Translations under genes and position numbers: made by a program
Shown here: piece after piece, positions 1 to 8,823 of the stretch
How the letters are laid out: each line of letters begins with the position of its first letter
Position numbering within the stretch: position 1 is the stretch's first letter
Assembly: GCA_036823295.1 (NCBI GenBank)
Contig: DAISGD010000010.1
Span: forward strand, 9,235-73,234
Source: UBA4742 sp002403895
GTDB lineage: Bacteria; Actinomycetota; Acidimicrobiia; Acidimicrobiales; Acidimicrobilacustridaceae
Direction: 5' to 3'
DNA: 64,000 nt
The notes under the pieces: model-generated
What the model saw: only the letters and a program-made list of their open reading frames with translations
Told to the model about the DNA's origin: nothing
Database searches by the model: none

Positions 1-1
1 G

Positions 2-235
2 GGCGACCCCGACTGGGGGCACGGCCAGTGGCGAGGCCGGGACTGGATCGAGCGCTTCGAGGTGGACACGACCGACCCGGCCGTCGCCGGTCGCATCCCC
101 TTCGGCATGAGCGACCACGTCGGCCGGGCCCGCATCGGCGACGCCGAGGGGTGGGGCCTGTTCGAGCACGCCACCATCGGGGTCCATCGCCCGTCCGGGT
201 TCGACGACTTCTTCGCCGTCGCCCCCGACGCCTGA
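2..235 (+). CDS. C-terminal fragment of a DUF7064/7065-like protein (partial)
   Basis: The reading frame is open from the first base and ends at a TGA, giving 77 residues of a truncated gene. It includes GHGQWRGRDW, then a DHVGRARIGD stretch, then GLFEHATIGVHRPSGFDDFF. From memory this resembles the last repeat of DUF7064/7065 proteins of actinobacteria (G.GQ..G..., ..HV.RA..GD..G.G..E....G.....GF), whose function is unknown. The start lies outside the window. It converges on the peptide-binding lipoprotein gene, with a hairpin repeat between them. The family call is tentative; that the frame is coding is likely. Confidence 0.5.
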   Translation, partial: GDPDWGHGQWRGRDWIERFEVDTTDPAVAGRIPFGMSDHVGRARIGDAEGWGLFEHATIGVHRPSGFDDFFAVAPDA

Positions 236-275
236 CCCGTCCACCCATCTCCCCCGTGCCCGACCTCCCCGTTCC

Positions 276-331
276 GGCGACGATTTGGTGCGTCATAGAT
301 TTGGTGCGTCATAGGGGACCGGATCGTCGCC
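276..331. repeat. Dispersed hairpin repeat, family 1, copy 1
   Basis: The ends form a perfect 9-bp inverted repeat, GGCGACGAT (276-284) and ATCGTCGCC (323-331). The body carries the family motif GATTTGGTGC followed by GGGGAC. Here GATTTGGTGCGTCATA is tandemly duplicated (282-297 and 298-313), which the other two copies do not show. It lies between two converging genes, so it may act as a two-way terminator or be a REP/MITE-like element. Other copies are at 2540-2587 and 52884-52927. Confidence 0.75.
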
Positions 332-388
332 AGAGGTGGGAGTGGGCCACTCCCGCTGCCCCGACGCGACCGGCCAGTCAAGGCGCGG

Positions 389-2077
389 TCAGGTGTCGAG
401 CCAGGTCTCGGTCAGCCGGGTCACGAAGCTGAATCCTCCCGGCCCGCCCAAGGGGTAGGAGGCCTGGCCGTCGGGCAGCGGGCCGTTGGTCATGCCTCGC
501 ACCTTGTTGCTGGCAAAGACCAGAAAGCGACCGCGCGCCAGCCAGATGTAGGGCAGGTCCTGGTTGAGCCGCGCCGCCACGACGGCGTAGTCGTCCTTGC
601 GCACCGCGGAGTCGTCGGAGGCCCGGGCGGCTCGCAGGGCCTTGTCGATCTCCGGATCTTTGTTTCGGGCGATGTTGAGCCCGAGCTCGCCGACCGGGGC
701 GGCGTTGTCCGAGATCCACCACACGTAGTCGTAGTCCGGGTCGGGGGACCCGAACTGTCCCCAGGCCACCGCCTGGTAGTGGCCGGTCACCGCATCGACG
801 ATGAGCTTCGACTGCTCGACCTGGGCGATGTCCACCTTCATGCCGGCCTGTTCCCATGCCTGCTTGAGGTACTGGGCCTGGAGTCGGCCGTCGCTGGTCG
901 GCTGGGCGAGCAGTGAGAAGGCCAGGGGGTGGCCTGTCTCCTGCTCGTAGGCCTTGACTCGCTCCTTGGCTTTGTCGAGGTCGTAGCTGGGGTAGGGCGC
1001 CTCGCGGTAGTACGGAGTCCCTTCCCGGAAGACGTTGCTCACCGGATCGGTGACGTTCTGGTCCACGGTGGCGATGTAGTCCGGCTGGTTGGTGGCGTAG
1101 GCCACGGCCTGCCGGGCGGTGAGGTTGTCGAACGGGGGCGAGCCGACGTTGAGTTGCACGAACGCCTCCTCCGTCTCGCCCTGGTTCTGCACCGACTGGA
1201 GCCTGCCCGCCTTGGTGGCCTGGTCCACCTGGATCACGGCTACGGGTGTCGACGTGTAGGCCATGTCGATGTCACCGGCGAGCATGGCGTCGACCTTGGT
1301 GGTCGGCTCGGTGAGTACCGAGAAGTCCACCCCGTCGAGGTAGGGCAGCGCGTTCCCGTCGGCGTCATGGCGCCAGTAGTTCGGGTTCCTGGTCACGGTG
1401 AAGTGGTTGTCCGGCACCCATTCCTTGAACACGAAGGGGCCCGTGCCCACCGGAGCACGTGACCCGTTGGGGTCAGTCAGCATCGACGGCGAGGGCACCA
1501 TGCCGAGCTGGCCGGTCAGTGACGAGGGGAACGCCGCCCACGGCGCCTTCATGAAGAAGTCGGCGGTCAGGTCACCGGTGACCTCCACCCGATCGAGATC
1601 AGCGATGGCCGGCCGGGTGAGGGCAGATGCCAGATGGGCGTCGAACATCGTCTTGAGCACGGCCGCGGTCAGCTTGGTGCCGTCGTGGAACGTCACCCCC
1701 GGACGGAGCTTCACCGTCCACCTGGTGAAGTTGGCGTTGGGCGTGAACGACTCGGCCAGGTAGGGCTCGGCCTTGGTGTCGACGTCATAGGCAGCCAGCG
1801 CGTCGAACACCGCCAGCCCGATCTCGGTGCCGGAGGGGCCCCACCGGTTCTTCGTGGGGTCGAAGCCGTCGCTCTCCCCGTCGACCGCATAGCGAAGCGT
1901 CCCGCCCGTCTTGAGCGGGCCCGACGGGGCGAGGGTCACATCGGCACCGGGCGTCGTCGCCGGCACAGCCGACGGGTCGCCCCCACCCCCTTTGTTCCCG
2001 CAGGCGGCGGCCACGACGACAACAACCAACGCGACGGCCATGACCACGAGCCGAGTCATGGAACGATGCGTGGTCAT
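389..2077 (-). CDS. ABC transporter substrate-binding lipoprotein, family 5 (peptide/oligopeptide)
   Basis: This is the extracytoplasmic solute receptor of a peptide- or opine-type ABC importer (SBP_bac_5 family). The start at 2077 gives MTTHRSMTR, a hydrophobic core and the lipobox VVAAAC followed by GNKGGGG, so the mature protein is lipid-anchored at that Cys. An ATG at 2059 is also possible. The 562 residues are normal for the family, and segments such as FDPTKNRWGPSGTEIG, VKLRPGVTFHDGT and APVGTGPFVFKEW are classic signatures. No permease or ATPase gene is adjacent, so the binding protein is an orphan here and the substrate cannot be named. Confidence 0.9.
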   Translation of the reverse strand: MTTHRSMTRLVVMAVALVVVVVAAACGNKGGGGDPSAVPATTPGADVTLAPSGPLKTGGTLRYAVDGESDGFDPTKNRWGPSGTEIGLAVFDALAAYDVDTKAEPYLAESFTPNANFTRWTVKLRPGVTFHDGTKLTAAVLKTMFDAHLASALTRPAIADLDRVEVTGDLTADFFMKAPWAAFPSSLTGQLGMVPSPSMLTDPNGSRAPVGTGPFVFKEWVPDNHFTVTRNPNYWRHDADGNALPYLDGVDFSVLTEPTTKVDAMLAGDIDMAYTSTPVAVIQVDQATKAGRLQSVQNQGETEEAFVQLNVGSPPFDNLTARQAVAYATNQPDYIATVDQNVTDPVSNVFREGTPYYREAPYPSYDLDKAKERVKAYEQETGHPLAFSLLAQPTSDGRLQAQYLKQAWEQAGMKVDIAQVEQSKLIVDAVTGHYQAVAWGQFGSPDPDYDYVWWISDNAAPVGELGLNIARNKDPEIDKALRAARASDDSAVRKDDYAVVAARLNQDLPYIWLARGRFLVFASNKVRGMTNGPLPDGQASYPLGGPGGFSFVTRLTETWLDT

Positions 2078-2228
2078 GTATCCCCCGATGACTGGCCGAC
2101 TGCCGGCGTCGCCATCATGACGGACCCGGCGGCGCCGTGCGATCCAGAGATCGGGCAGCCATCGGGCGATCATCGGGACGGGCGGTCGTCTAGGGTCGGA
2201 GGCGTCGCCGACCGGGAGGGTACGGACC

Positions 2229-2513
2229 ATGTGTTGTTTCGTCGGAGTGCTAGCCATGCTCTCCCCGCGGCTGGCCATCTTCCTGCTCTGGCTGTTCGGC
2301 GACCGCATGACCATCGCCTTCGACCATTTCTGGATGGGGTTCCTCGGCTTCCTCATCCTCCCGTGGACAACGCTGGCCTGGGCCGTCTGCTACGCCCCCG
2401 TGCGCGGCGTGAAGGGCTTCGGCTGGTTCATCGTGATCTTCGGTTTCCTCCTCGACATCAGCTCGTACTCGGGCAGCGCCCGGGCCCGCCAGAGGCAGGG
2501 CGCGACCACCTGA
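2229..2513 (+). CDS. Small membrane protein
   Basis: A 94-residue protein that starts with MCCF and has two to three hydrophobic segments (about residues 13-24, 33-55 and 64-75), with a basic C-terminus (SARARQRQ). It resembles small uncharacterised actinobacterial membrane proteins with a ...PWTTLAWAVCYAP...G..W... pattern. It is divergent from the lipoprotein gene and converges on the SnoaL-like gene, with a family 1 hairpin in between. Function unknown. The residue pattern and clean boundaries make it likely real. Confidence 0.7.
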   Translation: MCCFVGVLAMLSPRLAIFLLWLFGDRMTIAFDHFWMGFLGFLILPWTTLAWAVCYAPVRGVKGFGWFIVIFGFLLDISSYSGSARARQRQGATT

Positions 2514-2539
2514 CTCCCCGCTTCTGAACCGTTCCCTCG

Positions 2540-2587
2540 TTCTGGCGATGATTTGGTGCCCCCTGGGGGACAGGATCGTCGCCAGAA
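2540..2587. repeat. Dispersed hairpin repeat, family 1, copy 2
   Basis: The outer inverted repeat is TTCTGGCGATGAT (2540-2552) against ATCGTCGCCAGAA (2575-2587), with one mismatch that would be a G-U pair in RNA. Inside, TTTGGTGCCCC and GGGGGAC can pair again, giving a long stem. It sits between the 3' ends of two converging genes, as expected for a bidirectional terminator. Confidence 0.75.
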
Positions 2588-2602
2588 GCGCAGAAGGTCT
2601 GG

Positions 2603-3067
2603 TCAGTGCAGGCCGTGGAGGAGGTGCTGGCTGAGGTCGCCGGTCAGATCGGTGAACAGGTGACGGCGGGTGAAGCGCCACTCGAGCGATCCGTCGCTCG
2701 CCGCTCGACGCCCGAACGTGTCGTGGTAGCGGCCGACGATGATGGGCTGCAGGGCCAGGACGTCGGTCTGCTGGAACACGGTGTAGGAGCTGTGCACCGT
2801 CGCGATGCCCGCGTCGGCGTCGACCGCGACGATCGGGTTCGACAGCAGGTGGCGGGAGCGGGGTGTGCCGTCGGAATAGCGGCGGGTCCAGTCCACGTAC
2901 ATGGCCAGGATGGTGTCGCGCCCATGCTGCTCGCCGGGCACGCCCTCGACGGTGATGACGCAGTCGGCCAGCAGGTCGGCCACCGCTTCGAAGTCGCCGA
3001 GATCGATGAGTTCGGCGTAGCGGTACAACACATTGGTCACGGCGACGGCATCAGGAACGTCAGTCAT
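2603..3067 (-). CDS. Nuclear transport factor 2 / SnoaL-like family protein
   Basis: A 154-residue alpha+beta cone-fold protein. It has the usual order of this family: an N-terminal helix pair (VTNVLYRYAELIDLGDFEAVADLLAD), a strand with GRDTILAMY, then RSRHLLSNPIV and a C-terminal sheet (GRYHDTFGRR, WRFTRRHLF). Members include ring-hydroxylating dioxygenase small subunits, dehydratases and isomerases, so the reaction cannot be read from sequence. It is divergent from the LLM oxidoreductase across 50 bp, which suggests shared control. Confidence 0.85.
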   Translation of the reverse strand: MTDVPDAVAVTNVLYRYAELIDLGDFEAVADLLADCVITVEGVPGEQHGRDTILAMYVDWTRRYSDGTPRSRHLLSNPIVAVDADAGIATVHSSYTVFQQTDVLALQPIIVGRYHDTFGRRAASDGSLEWRFTRRHLFTDLTGDLSQHLLHGLH

Positions 3068-3117
3068 GACCCCTTCCTAGCCGCCCACCGGGGGAAGGAC
3101 TCGCTAACGTCCCGGCG

Positions 3118-3948
3118 ATGCGCTTCGGTATCCATCTCCCTCAGTACGGCCGGGCGGCGGGGCCTGACGGCATCACCCGCGCCGCCCGCCAGGCGGAGGA
3201 CCTGGGCTTTGCCGACGTCTGGGTGAGTGACCATCTGGCCATCCCCGCCTCGGCGCCCTACCCGCCGGCGTTCCTGTACGAGCCGCTCATCACCTTGACG
3301 TGGGCCGCGGCGGCCACCCAACGCATCGGGTTGGGTACCAGTGTGTTGGTGCTGCCCTACCGCCATCCGGTGCACCTGGCCAAGGAGTTGGCATCGCTGG
3401 ACAACCTGAGCGGGGGCCGGCTCGTCGTCGGTGCCGCCGCCGGATGGCTCCAGGGCGAGTTCGACGCGCTGGGCGTGCCCTTCGCCGAGCGAGGCCCTCG
3501 CACCGACGAAGCGCTCGACGTGTTGCGGGCTTGCTGGGAGGGCCCGCAGCCCGTCGACTTCGACGGCAAGTTCACCACGCTCGACCAGATGCGGATCATG
3601 CCCACGCCCGACCGTCACATCCCCATCTGGATCGGCGGCTCGTCCGCCCCGGCGCTGCGCCGGGCTGTGGCCCACGGCGACGGCTGGCAGGGCACCTTCC
3701 TCGACGTCGACGCCGCCGCGGCGGTCGCCGCCACGCTGCGGGCCGAGCGGCCGGAGTCGACCTTCACCCTGTCCATGCGGGTGGATTGGGACGGGTTGAG
3801 TAGCGACCACGACGACCTGCGGCGCCAGCTGGCCGGCTATGCCGAGGCCGGCATCAGCCACGTGATCACCAGCGTCCGCCAAAACACCATCGACGACTGG
3901 TTGCGGTCGGTGGAGGCATTGCGGGACCTGGCCGCCTCGGTGGCCTGA
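3118..3948 (+). CDS. LLM-class flavin-dependent oxidoreductase, probably F420-dependent
   Basis: A luciferase-like TIM-barrel flavoprotein of 276 residues. It begins MRFGIHLPQYG, the usual N-terminal strand, then has GFADVWVSDHL, LGTSVLVLPYRHPVHLAKE, LSGGRLVVGAAAGW and a PIWIGGSS segment near residue 170. This pattern fits the TIGR03619-type F420-dependent actinobacterial family. Substrate unknown. Its divergent partner is a SnoaL-like protein, and such pairs often act on the same small organic compound; that link is inference. Confidence 0.88.
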   Translation: MRFGIHLPQYGRAAGPDGITRAARQAEDLGFADVWVSDHLAIPASAPYPPAFLYEPLITLTWAAAATQRIGLGTSVLVLPYRHPVHLAKELASLDNLSGGRLVVGAAAGWLQGEFDALGVPFAERGPRTDEALDVLRACWEGPQPVDFDGKFTTLDQMRIMPTPDRHIPIWIGGSSAPALRRAVAHGDGWQGTFLDVDAAAAVAATLRAERPESTFTLSMRVDWDGLSSDHDDLRRQLAGYAEAGISHVITSVRQNTIDDWLRSVEALRDLAASVA

Positions 3949-4093
3949 GTTCGTCGACCGCAACGCGTGACGACGGCCTTTCCCAACCTCGCTTTTTGCT
4001 GGCGGCCACGGCGCGGGGCAATGCGGCGTCACCATCTTGGCCCTGCGGCCGACGGGTCCTGTCGCGGGCCCGACGGTCGGCCTCGCCGACCGG

Positions 4094-5506
4094 TCAGGAC
4101 GTGTCGAGGTTCCAGATGGTGAGGTTGGCGCCGACCGCGGATCGCCACGGGTCGCTGGGTGGGTGATGGCTGGCGCGTTGTTCGGCGGTCGGGGGCGGCC
4201 ACCAGTGCCATTCGTCGCCGTGGCGTTCCAAGCGGGCGCCGTCTCTCGTTTTCTGGTTGTGGTGGAACTGGCACAACAAGTTCAGATTGTCGGTGGAGCC
4301 GGATCCACCCTTGGCGTAGTCGTCGCGGTGGTCGCGTTGGGTGCGCCGAGCGAAGCCGCAGCCGTTCACGACGCAGCACCAGTCCCGCGCTTTGACGGCG
4401 AGCTTGACGGCTTTGCGGATCGAGCGGGTCGCCGAGGCATAGGTGGTGATGTCGACACCGTCATGGACGAGGGCGTGCACGATCGCTTCGGGTAGCAGTT
4501 GGTTGACCCAGTCGACGTCGACCGGCCCGACGCCGATGATCTCGCAGCGTTCGCCGGTGGCGACGTAGCCACGTTTCAACGCGATGCCGTCGACCAGCAC
4601 CAGGATCTCGGCTTTCACCCCTGGCCCGAGTAGGGGCGGCGGTGACAGCGCCGGCGCGTCGCTTGACTCGTCCGGCGGGCTGTGGTCATCTTCGGCCGCG
4701 GGTGGGTCCGTCGGTTGATCGGTCGTCGCGTCCGCCGGTTGCTGGGTCGCATCAGGCCGCACAGGTCCCATCCGGCCGGCGGTCAACATGGCGAGGAGCG
4801 CATCGGCGGCGTACGCCTCGGCCGGTTCGCGGCGGCCCTCACGGCGGGCCCGGGTGAACTCGGCGTCGGTAGCGCGTTTCAATTCCGCCGCATGCACCGC
4901 CCAATCCTTGGGGGCGAACCCGGCGTGCAGGATCACCAGGCCGTCAGCGTCGGTGCGGGTCCGTCCGAAGCGCCGGGCCCGCAACCGGGCATGCTTGGCC
5001 GCTTCGTCTTCCGCGGAGCGCGCCGCTTGACGCACCCGGGCGGCGGAATCAACCAACTGGCGGTGATCACCTTTGGTGGCGACGGCCAACAGGCCGGCCT
5101 CCGCGGTGGGGTCCACCGCGAAGGCACCGACGATTTCGCGGGCCGCCGCCGCCGACACTTCACCGGCGGCGAACGCGTCCGCGGTGGCCGGACACCCCTC
5201 CAGACGTTTCGCGGTATCCAACAACGACGCGGCTGCCCCCACCGGGTCACCGGTCTGAGAAGCCATCCACTCCGCCGCATTGCGATGCCCGGCGTGTTTC
5301 CACATCGACGACACATCCACCCGCCGCGCGGCACGCCCCTTGGCGGCAACCACCTTACGTTCCAACGCCGACAACCGGCGCACCGCGTCAGCCGCCTGAG
5401 AAGCGGTCAACACGTCCGGCACGAACCCGCCACAGAACGCATCGACCGCGGCTTCCGCCGACGCCAAATCGCCAATCGCTCGTGTCTCCAGAACCGCCGT
5501 TCCCAT
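4094..5506 (-). CDS. DUF222 / HNH endonuclease protein (13E12 repeat family)
   Basis: A 470-residue protein starting MGTAVLETRAIG. The N-terminal two thirds is the helical DUF222 domain (FCGGFVPDVLTASQAADAV, HRNAAEWMASQTG). A proline- and acid-rich linker follows (PTDPPAAEDD, DESSDAPALSPPP). The C-terminal HNH nuclease-like domain has CCVVNGCGFARRTQRDHRDDYAKGG and NLNLLCQFHHNQK, with zinc-type Cys and the D-H/N/H residues present. These proteins are multicopy in many actinobacteria (the 13E12 repeats of mycobacteria) and behave as semi-mobile elements; their role is unknown. Confidence 0.9.
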   Translation of the reverse strand: MGTAVLETRAIGDLASAEAAVDAFCGGFVPDVLTASQAADAVRRLSALERKVVAAKGRAARRVDVSSMWKHAGHRNAAEWMASQTGDPVGAAASLLDTAKRLEGCPATADAFAAGEVSAAAAREIVGAFAVDPTAEAGLLAVATKGDHRQLVDSAARVRQAARSAEDEAAKHARLRARRFGRTRTDADGLVILHAGFAPKDWAVHAAELKRATDAEFTRARREGRREPAEAYAADALLAMLTAGRMGPVRPDATQQPADATTDQPTDPPAAEDDHSPPDESSDAPALSPPPLLGPGVKAEILVLVDGIALKRGYVATGERCEIIGVGPVDVDWVNQLLPEAIVHALVHDGVDITTYASATRSIRKAVKLAVKARDWCCVVNGCGFARRTQRDHRDDYAKGGSGSTDNLNLLCQFHHNQKTRDGARLERHGDEWHWWPPPTAEQRASHHPPSDPWRSAVGANLTIWNLDTS

Positions 5507-5628
5507 GGCGCCACCCAACCACGAACACCAGTTCGAGGCAAGCCCTTTCGCGCACTTTCCGCATATTCCTGAGTCCCCCTGAATCAACCTGATTGACCCA
5601 CGAACCACGCAGCCCCGGCGCAACCGCC

Positions 5629-6234
5629 CTAACCGTCGAGCCACTCGTCGAGGACTTCGAGCTCGCCCGGGGTGACGACCACAGGGTTGCCCACCCTCGG
5701 CGCTCGCAGGATCTCCGCCATGGCGAAGCGAGGGTCGGCCCGCAGCTCGGCCCGGCGGATCGGCTCGTCCAGCCGATCGAGGTCGACGGGGACGAACGGA
5801 CGGGTCTGGCGCTGCGCCTGCCGATCGGTCCAGCGCGGATCATCCAGATCGCCGTCGCGCTGCATGACCTCACCCGTCACCGAACCCGCCGCCCAGATCC
5901 CCGGCGTGAGGCGGGCCGAGGCCGGTCCCGTGATCCACAGGAAGCAACGCTGACCCGGCACCAACAGATCGACTCGGGGCGACTCGGCCAGACGCCACGA
6001 ACCAGCGGGCTCGTCCGACGCCAGCCACCCAGCGATGTCCCATACGTCGGGACGCGCCTTGAGAATCCACGCCCCGATCTCATACCCGCCCGGCGTACGC
6101 CCGATCACGAACCGCGCCCCATCACCCGTCGTGCCCGCAACACAAGCTGCGCGCCGGCACCAGTTTCGCCCACAACACGAACCGCCCTCATCACCGCTCG
6201 CGTCGACGCACTGGATCGGTGAGGGATGGGCCAA
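5629..6234 (-). CDS. EVE-domain-like protein
   Basis: The convincing part is YEIGAWILKARPDVWDIAGW, then RVDLLVPGQRCFLWITG and GIWAAGSVTGEV, the order of an EVE/PUA-like domain. EVE domains bind modified bases and often occur near restriction or defence genes, though none is seen here. The longest start (6234) adds a Cys-rich leader that does not look conserved; the GTG at 6108 (MIGRTPGGYE...) is a good alternative. The tail (ADPRFAMAEILRAPRVGNP, LDEWLDG) is typical of long actinobacterial EVE proteins. Only 2 bp separate the long form from the upstream amidohydrolase. Confidence 0.65.
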   Translation of the reverse strand: MAHPSPIQCVDASGDEGGSCCGRNWCRRAACVAGTTGDGARFVIGRTPGGYEIGAWILKARPDVWDIAGWLASDEPAGSWRLAESPRVDLLVPGQRCFLWITGPASARLTPGIWAAGSVTGEVMQRDGDLDDPRWTDRQAQRQTRPFVPVDLDRLDEPIRRAELRADPRFAMAEILRAPRVGNPVVVTPGELEVLDEWLDG

Positions 6235-6236
6235 GG

Positions 6237-7379
6237 TCAGGCGGCCACGAAGGCCGAGCCCATGAGCTCGGCGAAGTTGCCGGAGTAGAACCGTTCCCGG
6301 TCGGCGTCCGACACGTCGACCATGGCCGCCTCGAACTTGGCTTCCGGGTCCCGCCCGCCCTCGAGGTGGGGGAAGTCACTGGAAAACAGCACCATCTCGG
6401 CGCCGATCTGATCGATGATCCAGCCCACGTCCTCGCCGGGGAAAGGGGTGAACTTCACCCGTTGGCGGATGTAGTCCGAGGCGAGCTGGGGCAGGGCGGA
6501 CAGGTCCGGCTCGGTCTTCTGGAACATCCGCTGGGCATGGTCGAGCTTGCGCAGGAAGGTGACGACGAACTCGGCCCCCTGCTCGGCGCACCCACAACGC
6601 AGCGACGGGAACCGCTCGAACACGCCGTCGAAGGCGAGGGTGGCCAACAGGATCTCCGGCCACTTGGCGATGCCCACGTAGTCCTTCGACCGGATGTTCT
6701 CCCCACCGCCGAGGAAGTCGGTGGGGCGGGGCCGCCCGTTGTCGACGTAGCCGCTGGGCAGGAGCGGGCCGGCCGCCCCGACGTGGAGCATGAAGGGGGC
6801 ATCGGCATCGTTCAGCCGGCCCCACACCCTGTCGTAGTCCGGATGGGAGGGAGCGCGACCCGACTCGCGGGCGCTGGCGCTGACCAGCACCGAACCGCAG
6901 CCCATGGCCAGGGCGGCCTCGACCTCCTCGCCGGCCCGGCCCGGATCGTGGAACGGAACGAGCCCCACCGCGAGGAGGCGGGGATCGGCCGAGCAGAATT
7001 CGACCAGGGCCCGGTTGTGGGCCCGGGCGCCGCCGTACACGACGTCGAGGTCGCGGCTGGTGAGGAACTGGTTGGGGGCGAACGTGGAAAACACCAACTG
7101 GGCGTCGATGCCCAACAGGTCCAGCGCTTCGGACCGTTCGGTGGGATCGAACGCGCCAAAGGCCTTGTAGCCGGCGCCACCCAGCCGGGCTCGCACCCGA
7201 TCCCCCTTGTTGGATCCGGCCGGTCGGGCCGCCACCAGGGCGTCTGCCGTGGCCCGGTCGAAGAAGCCGACCGCATCCCGCAGGCGACCCCGGACCCCTG
7301 GATCGGCATAGGGCGTGATCCAATCGCCCGGCTCCAGCACGTGGCTGTCGGCGTCGAAACGGCGGCGCTCGATCTGCAT
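6237..7379 (-). CDS. Amidohydrolase-2 family metal-dependent hydrolase
   Basis: A 380-residue TIM-barrel hydrolase of the amidohydrolase_2 (ACMSD/decarboxylase-like) group. The N-terminal metal motif is modified to DADSHVLEPGDW, as in many actinobacterial members. Late in the protein are FERFPSLRCGCAEQGAEFV, PGEDVGWIIDQIG and LFSSDFPHLEGGRDP, the last holding the catalytic Asp. Members act as decarboxylases or hydrolases on small acids. It is divergent from a TetR regulator across an intergenic region with a perfect palindrome, so it is the likely target of that repressor. Confidence 0.88.
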   Translation of the reverse strand: MQIERRRFDADSHVLEPGDWITPYADPGVRGRLRDAVGFFDRATADALVAARPAGSNKGDRVRARLGGAGYKAFGAFDPTERSEALDLLGIDAQLVFSTFAPNQFLTSRDLDVVYGGARAHNRALVEFCSADPRLLAVGLVPFHDPGRAGEEVEAALAMGCGSVLVSASARESGRAPSHPDYDRVWGRLNDADAPFMLHVGAAGPLLPSGYVDNGRPRPTDFLGGGENIRSKDYVGIAKWPEILLATLAFDGVFERFPSLRCGCAEQGAEFVVTFLRKLDHAQRMFQKTEPDLSALPQLASDYIRQRVKFTPFPGEDVGWIIDQIGAEMVLFSSDFPHLEGGRDPEAKFEAAMVDVSDADRERFYSGNFAELMGSAFVAA

Positions 7380-7410
7380 GGGTTCCCCCCGGTGGCCTGC
7401 CCGACTAAGT

Positions 7411-7430
7411 TAGTGACGGTACCGTCACTA
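7411..7430. promoter_or_regulatory. Perfect 20-bp palindromic operator (TetR-type)
   Basis: TAGTGACGGTACCGTCACTA is a perfect palindrome between the divergent amidohydrolase (start 7379) and TetR (start 7514) genes. TetR repressors typically bind such sites and control themselves and the divergent neighbour. The site lies 32 bp upstream of the amidohydrolase start codon. Confidence 0.8.
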
Positions 7431-7513
7431 CAGGGGCCCAGTCAAGGCACTCCTCGACCCCCGAACCGACCAGTCCAGCCGCGTAGACGACCAGACGTGC
7501 CCGAGGGTGATCC

Positions 7514-8173
7514 ATGACCACCACCACCACACACCCCCGGACCCCGAGCCCGGAGCGGCGGCGACGGCTGCCGGCCCAAGCGCGCCGGACCCAGTTCCTC
7601 GACACCGCAGCCGAACTGGTGGCCGAGAGCGGCACCGACGCCATCACCATGGAGGGGGTGGCGGCACGGGCCGGCGTGAGCAAGGCGCTCGGGTACCGCT
7701 ACTTCGACAACGCCGACGATCTGCTCCTCGCCCTGCACGAACGGGAGATGGCCGAGGTCGGGGCTCGGGTGGGGGCGGCCATGGCCCAGGCGGTCACGTT
7801 CGAGGACACCATCCGGGCCTCGCTCACCACGTGGTTGGACATCCTGGCCGAGCGCGGCGCGGTGATCACCAACCTCATGCAGGCGCGCCCGGTGTCAGGC
7901 CCCGTCGAGCGCCAGAGCCGCGAGATCCATGCGTCGGTCAGCGAGTTCTACGGGACCAAGGGGGCGGAGTCGTTCGGCCTCACGCCGCGGACGGCCACCG
8001 CGGCGGCCAGCATCTTGTTGAGCGGACTCAACGGTCTCATCGATTGTTGGGTGAATCGCCAGATGCCACGCCGGGAGCTGATCGACATCTACACCACGAT
8101 GTGCGTCGGAGCGATGCAGGCCCTGGCCGATCAGCCGCCGCTCATCGGCGGGCCGTCAACCGCGCCCCACTGA
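7514..8173 (+). CDS. TetR/AcrR family transcriptional regulator
   Basis: A 219-residue repressor. The DNA-binding domain spans about residues 20-70: FLDTAAELVAESGTDAITME, VAARAGVSKALGYRYFDNAD, a textbook TetR helix-turn-helix. The C-terminal ligand-binding half is hydrophobic and family-variable. The neighbouring palindrome at 7411-7430 is the likely operator and the divergent amidohydrolase the likely target, so the inducer may be that enzyme's substrate. Confidence 0.93.
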   Translation: MTTTTTHPRTPSPERRRRLPAQARRTQFLDTAAELVAESGTDAITMEGVAARAGVSKALGYRYFDNADDLLLALHEREMAEVGARVGAAMAQAVTFEDTIRASLTTWLDILAERGAVITNLMQARPVSGPVERQSREIHASVSEFYGTKGAESFGLTPRTATAAASILLSGLNGLIDCWVNRQMPRRELIDIYTTMCVGAMQALADQPPLIGGPSTAPH

Positions 8174-8260
8174 CGGACGGGATGTCGGTCATGGCCAGTC
8201 CTGGCCACTCGCCCTCCCGGCTGCCGGTCGAGGCCTTCGGCATCGGCATGGATGGCACCC

Positions 8261-8755
8261 TCAGGCGTCGATGTCGCTCACGCCACCCGTCGTCCACCAA
8301 CTAGCGGTGAGCTTGAGGCCGGGCACGGCGGCCCGGGGTTGCATCTCCTCGTAGGTGCGCTTGTAGCCGGTGTGGGCGATCTTCCACTCGCCGTTGACCT
8401 TCTCGTAGCGGTCCTCGTAGAACGCCGCGCCCCGGATGGTGAGGTCCCAGTCGGTCATGACCACGACGTCGTCCATGGCCCATGTGCCGGTGGCCGTGGT
8501 GGGCGACGTCAGCTCGATCTCGGGCTGATGGATGCGGTGGCTGGAATGGAACGTGTCGGCGCCCATCGAGCGGGACAGGAACTCGATGATGGCCTCGCGT
8601 CCCTCGTAGCGGTACTTGCCGCCGCTGTACGCCGCCACCGCGTCATCGGTGAAGCAGGTGGCCATCTCGTCCCACAGCTTCTGGTCGAGGGTGCGCATGT
8701 AGCGGTATTTCACGCGCTTGATGGCTTCGAGTTCCACGAGGTCGTCGGCGTTCAT
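8261..8755 (-). CDS. Nuclear transport factor 2 / SnoaL-like family protein
   Basis: A 164-residue protein starting MNADDLVELEAIKRVKYRYM. It shows the SnoaL_4 pattern DQKLWDEMATCFTDDA, then YEGREAIIEFLS, HSSHRIHQPEIEL, FYEDRYEKVNGEWKIAHTGYKRT. These cone-fold proteins serve as dehydratases, isomerases or dioxygenase subunits in actinobacteria. The role cannot be fixed. It is a second paralogous type after the one at 2603-3067. Confidence 0.87.
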   Translation of the reverse strand: MNADDLVELEAIKRVKYRYMRTLDQKLWDEMATCFTDDAVAAYSGGKYRYEGREAIIEFLSRSMGADTFHSSHRIHQPEIELTSPTTATGTWAMDDVVVMTDWDLTIRGAAFYEDRYEKVNGEWKIAHTGYKRTYEEMQPRAAVPGLKLTASWWTTGGVSDIDA

Positions 8756-8823
8756 GGCCCCACCGTAGGTCGGGTCTGACGGGTCATCAGGTGTGGTTGG
8801 CGGCTGGCGACCATGGACCGGGA

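Noticed and set aside
378..2356. Long open frames opposite or extending the peptide-binding lipoprotein gene
   Set aside because: They are high-GC shadow frames with Arg/Gly/Pro-rich products; the lipobox start at 2077 explains the gene.
4094..5506. HNH protein considered as a homing endonuclease or restriction enzyme
   Set aside because: DUF222 plus C-terminal HNH is the 13E12 family; there is no methyltransferase partner or intron/intein context.
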